A DNA stretch of 64,000 bases from CAYXUW01 sp964468375 (GTDB taxonomy: Bacteria; Planctomycetota; Phycisphaerae; Sedimentisphaerales; Anaerobacaceae), in the NCBI GenBank assembly GCA_964468375.1, contig CAYXUW010000002.1, forward strand, positions 1 through 64,000, written 5' to 3'. The notes under the pieces are model-generated. The model saw only the letters and a program-made list of their open reading frames with translations. It was not told the DNA's origin and ran no database searches. Position 1 is the first letter of the stretch, and every line of letters starts with the position of its first letter. A program made the translations under genes and the position numbers. Positions 61,539 to 64,000 of this stretch are shown here, in pieces.

Positions 61539-62564
61539 ATGGTAAAGGTTCACATTCTCTTTGAATTTCAACAGGGTCCTTGGGGCGGCGGCAATCAGTT
61601 TCTTAAATCTTTGAAGAAATATCTGCATTCGATAGGCGCGTACGACGAAAATGTTGAAGCAGCCCAGCTAATCCTATTCAATAGTCATCAATGCATTGGC
61701 AGAGTTGCCAAAGCGAAGTTAAGTCACCCTGAAAAAACATTTGTTCACCGAATTGATGGTCCAATTCGCCTTTACAGCGGGAAAAACGATAAGCGGGATG
61801 ATGTTGTGTTCGCAGCAAATAAATACCTGGCTGATGCCACAGTCTTTCAGTCCATCTGGTCACAGCAGCAGAATCATCTTTTAGGACTGCCCCCAAAAGC
61901 ATTCGAAACGATAATCCCAAATGCACCTGAACCGATAATCTTCAATCGTTCTGAAAGCAGGCTTTTTTCGACAGACCGTAAAACTCGACTGATTGCTACA
62001 AGCTGGTCTCCTAATTGGAAAAAAGGATTCGACGTTTATCAATGGCTGGATGAAAACCTTGACTTTAGTAGTTATGAGATGGTTTTTGTCGGCAAGTCCC
62101 CTGTCCAATTCAAAAATATCGAAATTCTCTCGCCGTTAAGCAGCGAGGACATTGCCAAAAAGCTAAAAGAAAGCGATATTTTCATTTTTGCCTCCCCCAT
62201 TGAGGCTTGCTCTAATTCCTTGTTGGAAGCACTTCACTGCGGATTGCCTGCCATCGGGCCTAGTCAGAGCAGTACCCCGGAAATCATCGGAGCAGGGGGG
62301 GAAACTTTTTCCAAACCTGATGAAATACCCGATTTACTCGGGAAAATAAGAAAAAACTATCATCAATATCAAATCAGCATTAGTAATCCATCAATAGAAG
62401 ATATTGGAAAGCGATATTATGATTTTATGATGGGCGTCAAACCCTCCGGGGGAAAAACAAAGTTTTCTGCTTGGAAAAGCTGCTTATATATCCAGAAAAC
62501 TATTATCACCCAGAAGCTTTCTGAGCGAATTAGCAACATCAAAAGGTCCCTCGGGTGGCGCTGA
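61539..62564 (+). CDS. Glycosyltransferase, GT4-like
   Basis: A 341-residue GT-B enzyme. The N-terminus is VHILFEFQQGPWGGGNQFLK, which forms the acceptor-side glycine loop. The C-terminal donor site reads FASPIEACSNSLLEALHCGLP with an E-x7-E-like pair and SQSSTPEIIGAGGETF. It is co-linear with the next GT gene (6-bp gap). Sugar specificity unknown. Confidence 0.82.
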   Translation: MVKVHILFEFQQGPWGGGNQFLKSLKKYLHSIGAYDENVEAAQLILFNSHQCIGRVAKAKLSHPEKTFVHRIDGPIRLYSGKNDKRDDVVFAANKYLADATVFQSIWSQQQNHLLGLPPKAFETIIPNAPEPIIFNRSESRLFSTDRKTRLIATSWSPNWKKGFDVYQWLDENLDFSSYEMVFVGKSPVQFKNIEILSPLSSEDIAKKLKESDIFIFASPIEACSNSLLEALHCGLPAIGPSQSSTPEIIGAGGETFSKPDEIPDLLGKIRKNYHQYQISISNPSIEDIGKRYYDFMMGVKPSGGKTKFSAWKSCLYIQKTIITQKLSERISNIKRSLGWR

Positions 62565-62570
62565 TATCTT

Positions 62571-63698
62571 ATGCAGCTTGCCTTATTTTTCACGCGTGGT
62601 GTTTCCCTCAAACTCTGGCTTGATACAGGGCTGTTTGACCGTGAGAAACAGTTATACGAACAGCATCTTCGCGGTGGATACCTTGAAAAAGTATATTGGC
62701 TGACTTACGGCAGAGACGATGCGAAGATGGCTGTTGAACTCAAAGCTACGGGTCGGCTGCATCCGGATATAATAGTGCTTCCGATGCCGCGCCTGTTTTG
62801 TAGTGCTCTGCTCTACTCTTTTCTGATGCCGGTAATCCACTTTGCCCGGCTTCGTAGCTGCGATATCTTCAAAACCAATCAAATGGACGGCAGTTGGACA
62901 GCCGTATTCGCCAAATGGCTGTATCGAAAACCCCTTATTGTTAGAAGCGGCTATACATGGTCTCTCCTTAAAAAAAAGCACAATGTGGCAAAGTACAAAC
63001 GAAAACTAATTGGTCTCATCGAAGCTCTTGCATATAGAAATGCTGATATAGCTGTAGTCACCAGCGGAGAACAAGCCAATTATATTTCTAAACGATACTC
63101 AGTACTCGAAGGTAAACTTAGGGTAATACCAAATTATATTGATACACAGCTTTTCGCACCGAAAGAACAGGGTAATAGGCATTCTGACCGCATCATTTTC
63201 GTTGGTAGACTCAACGAGGAGAAAAATCTCTTTAATCTCATCGAAGCTATAACCCGGACTGATTTCACGCTCGATATCTACGGCGAAGGTAATATCCGCC
63301 CTCAGATGGAGGAGCAGGTAAAAAAACTCGGCGCAAAGGTCAATTTTATGGGCGTGGTTCCGAATAACGAATTACCGGATATACTCAATCGTTACCAATA
63401 CTTCGTTCTTTCTTCTTATTATGAAGGAATGCCTAAAAGTTTGTTAGAAGCGCTCGCCTGCGGCTTGGTATGCATCGGTACAAATGTAGGGGGAATCAGC
63501 GGTATTATAAAGGATGGAATCAATGGATATTTAGCCGATGGAACTGACCCGCCGGTTCTCGCAGAGGCGATAGGAAGAGCCGTTCGATTGCCGAAAGATT
63601 CCGTTACGGCGGAGGCAGTGCAGCGGGTCCGAAATAATTTCTCGCTCAAAAATGTGGCCGAACAGGAAAAAGAAGTAATCGCAAGCTTGAATATATGA
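62571..63698 (+). CDS. GT4-family glycosyltransferase
   Basis: A 375-residue GT-B glycosyltransferase. VIPNYIDTQLFAPKE opens the C-terminal domain, IIFVGRLNEEKNLFNLIEAI is the classic GT4 segment, and SSYYEGMPKSLLEALACGLV the E-x7-E donor site, then GTNVGGISGIIKDG. The stop overlaps the next ATG (ATGA). Confidence 0.9.
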   Translation: MQLALFFTRGVSLKLWLDTGLFDREKQLYEQHLRGGYLEKVYWLTYGRDDAKMAVELKATGRLHPDIIVLPMPRLFCSALLYSFLMPVIHFARLRSCDIFKTNQMDGSWTAVFAKWLYRKPLIVRSGYTWSLLKKKHNVAKYKRKLIGLIEALAYRNADIAVVTSGEQANYISKRYSVLEGKLRVIPNYIDTQLFAPKEQGNRHSDRIIFVGRLNEEKNLFNLIEAITRTDFTLDIYGEGNIRPQMEEQVKKLGAKVNFMGVVPNNELPDILNRYQYFVLSSYYEGMPKSLLEALACGLVCIGTNVGGISGIIKDGINGYLADGTDPPVLAEAIGRAVRLPKDSVTAEAVQRVRNNFSLKNVAEQEKEVIASLNI

Positions 63699-64000
63699 GA
63701 TGTTATTTTGATAGAAATAATAATCGGCTCGTCTATGTGGATAAGGCGGCCGACGATATTTTTTGGGACCATCATTGGGATGCTGAAAGTTCAAAGCTTG
63801 AGAGGCGAATCAAGGTTAAGAATGACAAGTTCGTACTAAACTGTACCCGAAAATACCTCCCTTCAGGAACTAAAATACTTGAAGGCGGCTGTGGGCTTGG
63901 AGGGAGAGTTTATACCCTTCACTATCACGGATACGACGCTTACGGAGTGGATTATGCAAAAGAAACCGTCAAAAAGGTTAACCAATATGCTCCGGAGTTG
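63695..64000 (+). CDS. SAM-dependent methyltransferase, N-terminal part
   Basis: The ATG at 63695 overlaps the stop of the GT4 gene; the frame is open to the window edge, giving 102 residues. ILEGGCGLGGRVYTLHYHGYD is followed by a GVDYAKETVKKV segment: the SAM loop and the acidic end of strand 2 of a class I methyltransferase. (The motif spans about residues 69-97.) The rest lies outside the window. It is the eighth methyltransferase of the locus. Confidence 0.8.
   Translation, partial: MRCYFDRNNNRLVYVDKAADDIFWDHHWDAESSKLERRIKVKNDKFVLNCTRKYLPSGTKILEGGCGLGGRVYTLHYHGYDAYGVDYAKETVKKVNQYAPEL

Overview
This 64 kb window looks like a chromosomal segment of a Gram-negative bacterium, most likely a planctomycete and possibly of the Phycisphaerae. 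The evidence for that is mixed. It carries lipid A/Kdo genes (lpxI, lpxD, waaA, a WaaP-like kinase and a GT9 transferase). It also carries a GspE-type ATPase with membrane segments, large FG-GAP repeat proteins, and a secreted protease-like protein ending in a dockerin-type domain. No taxonomic marker was compared, so the placement is inference. By eye, the first 29 kb is somewhat richer in G+C than the last 35 kb.

1-8.1 kb: a truncated HEAT-repeat protein, then a minus-strand operon FHA - GspE-like ATPase - CvpA-like protein. Divergent from it is the translation cluster thrS-infC-rpmI-rplT-pheS. infC appears to start with the rare AUU codon, and pheT does not follow pheS. 8.1-18.5 kb, minus strand: WaaP-like kinase, lpxI, lpxD, a GT9 glycosyltransferase, a secreted FG-GAP repeat protein, a transglutaminase-like/TPR protein, a MATE exporter and two small proteins. 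About 500 bp of repeat-rich non-coding DNA follows.

18.9-29 kb: MazG-like protein (minus strand), then on the plus strand a STAS / anti-sigma kinase pair, an amidase lipoprotein, a GH10-like protein that lacks its acid/base glutamate, a ComEA-like helix-hairpin-helix protein, a lipoprotein, a homocysteine methyltransferase-family protein, divergent waaA, the duplicated-DTG aspartyl-protease/dockerin protein, and tRNA-Arg(CCG).

29.3-64 kb: one long co-directional surface-glycan locus beginning just after the tRNA. It starts with a fused ATP sulfurylase/APS kinase (PAPS synthesis) and a Wzm/Wzt ABC polysaccharide exporter. Next comes a block resembling the Bacillus subtilis spsC-D-E-F genes for a nonulosonic acid (cytidylyltransferase, oxidoreductase, DegT aminotransferase, SDR, WecD-like acetyltransferase, NeuB). 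It continues with an asparagine synthase, a KpsF/GutQ isomerase, a sulfotransferase, a capsule-type transferase and a radical SAM protein. A HisH/HisF/WbpG-PseA amidotransferase trio follows, in which HisF has lost a catalytic aspartate. The right end is a run of eight methyltransferases (the last cut by the window edge) mixed with five glycosyltransferases.

The parsimonious reading of this locus is synthesis and ABC export of a surface glycan carrying a nonulosonic acid, acetamidino groups, methyl groups and sulfate. Each family is known. The combination, the number of methyltransferases and the genes of unknown role are what deserve attention. No CRISPR array, transposase or integrase was seen.
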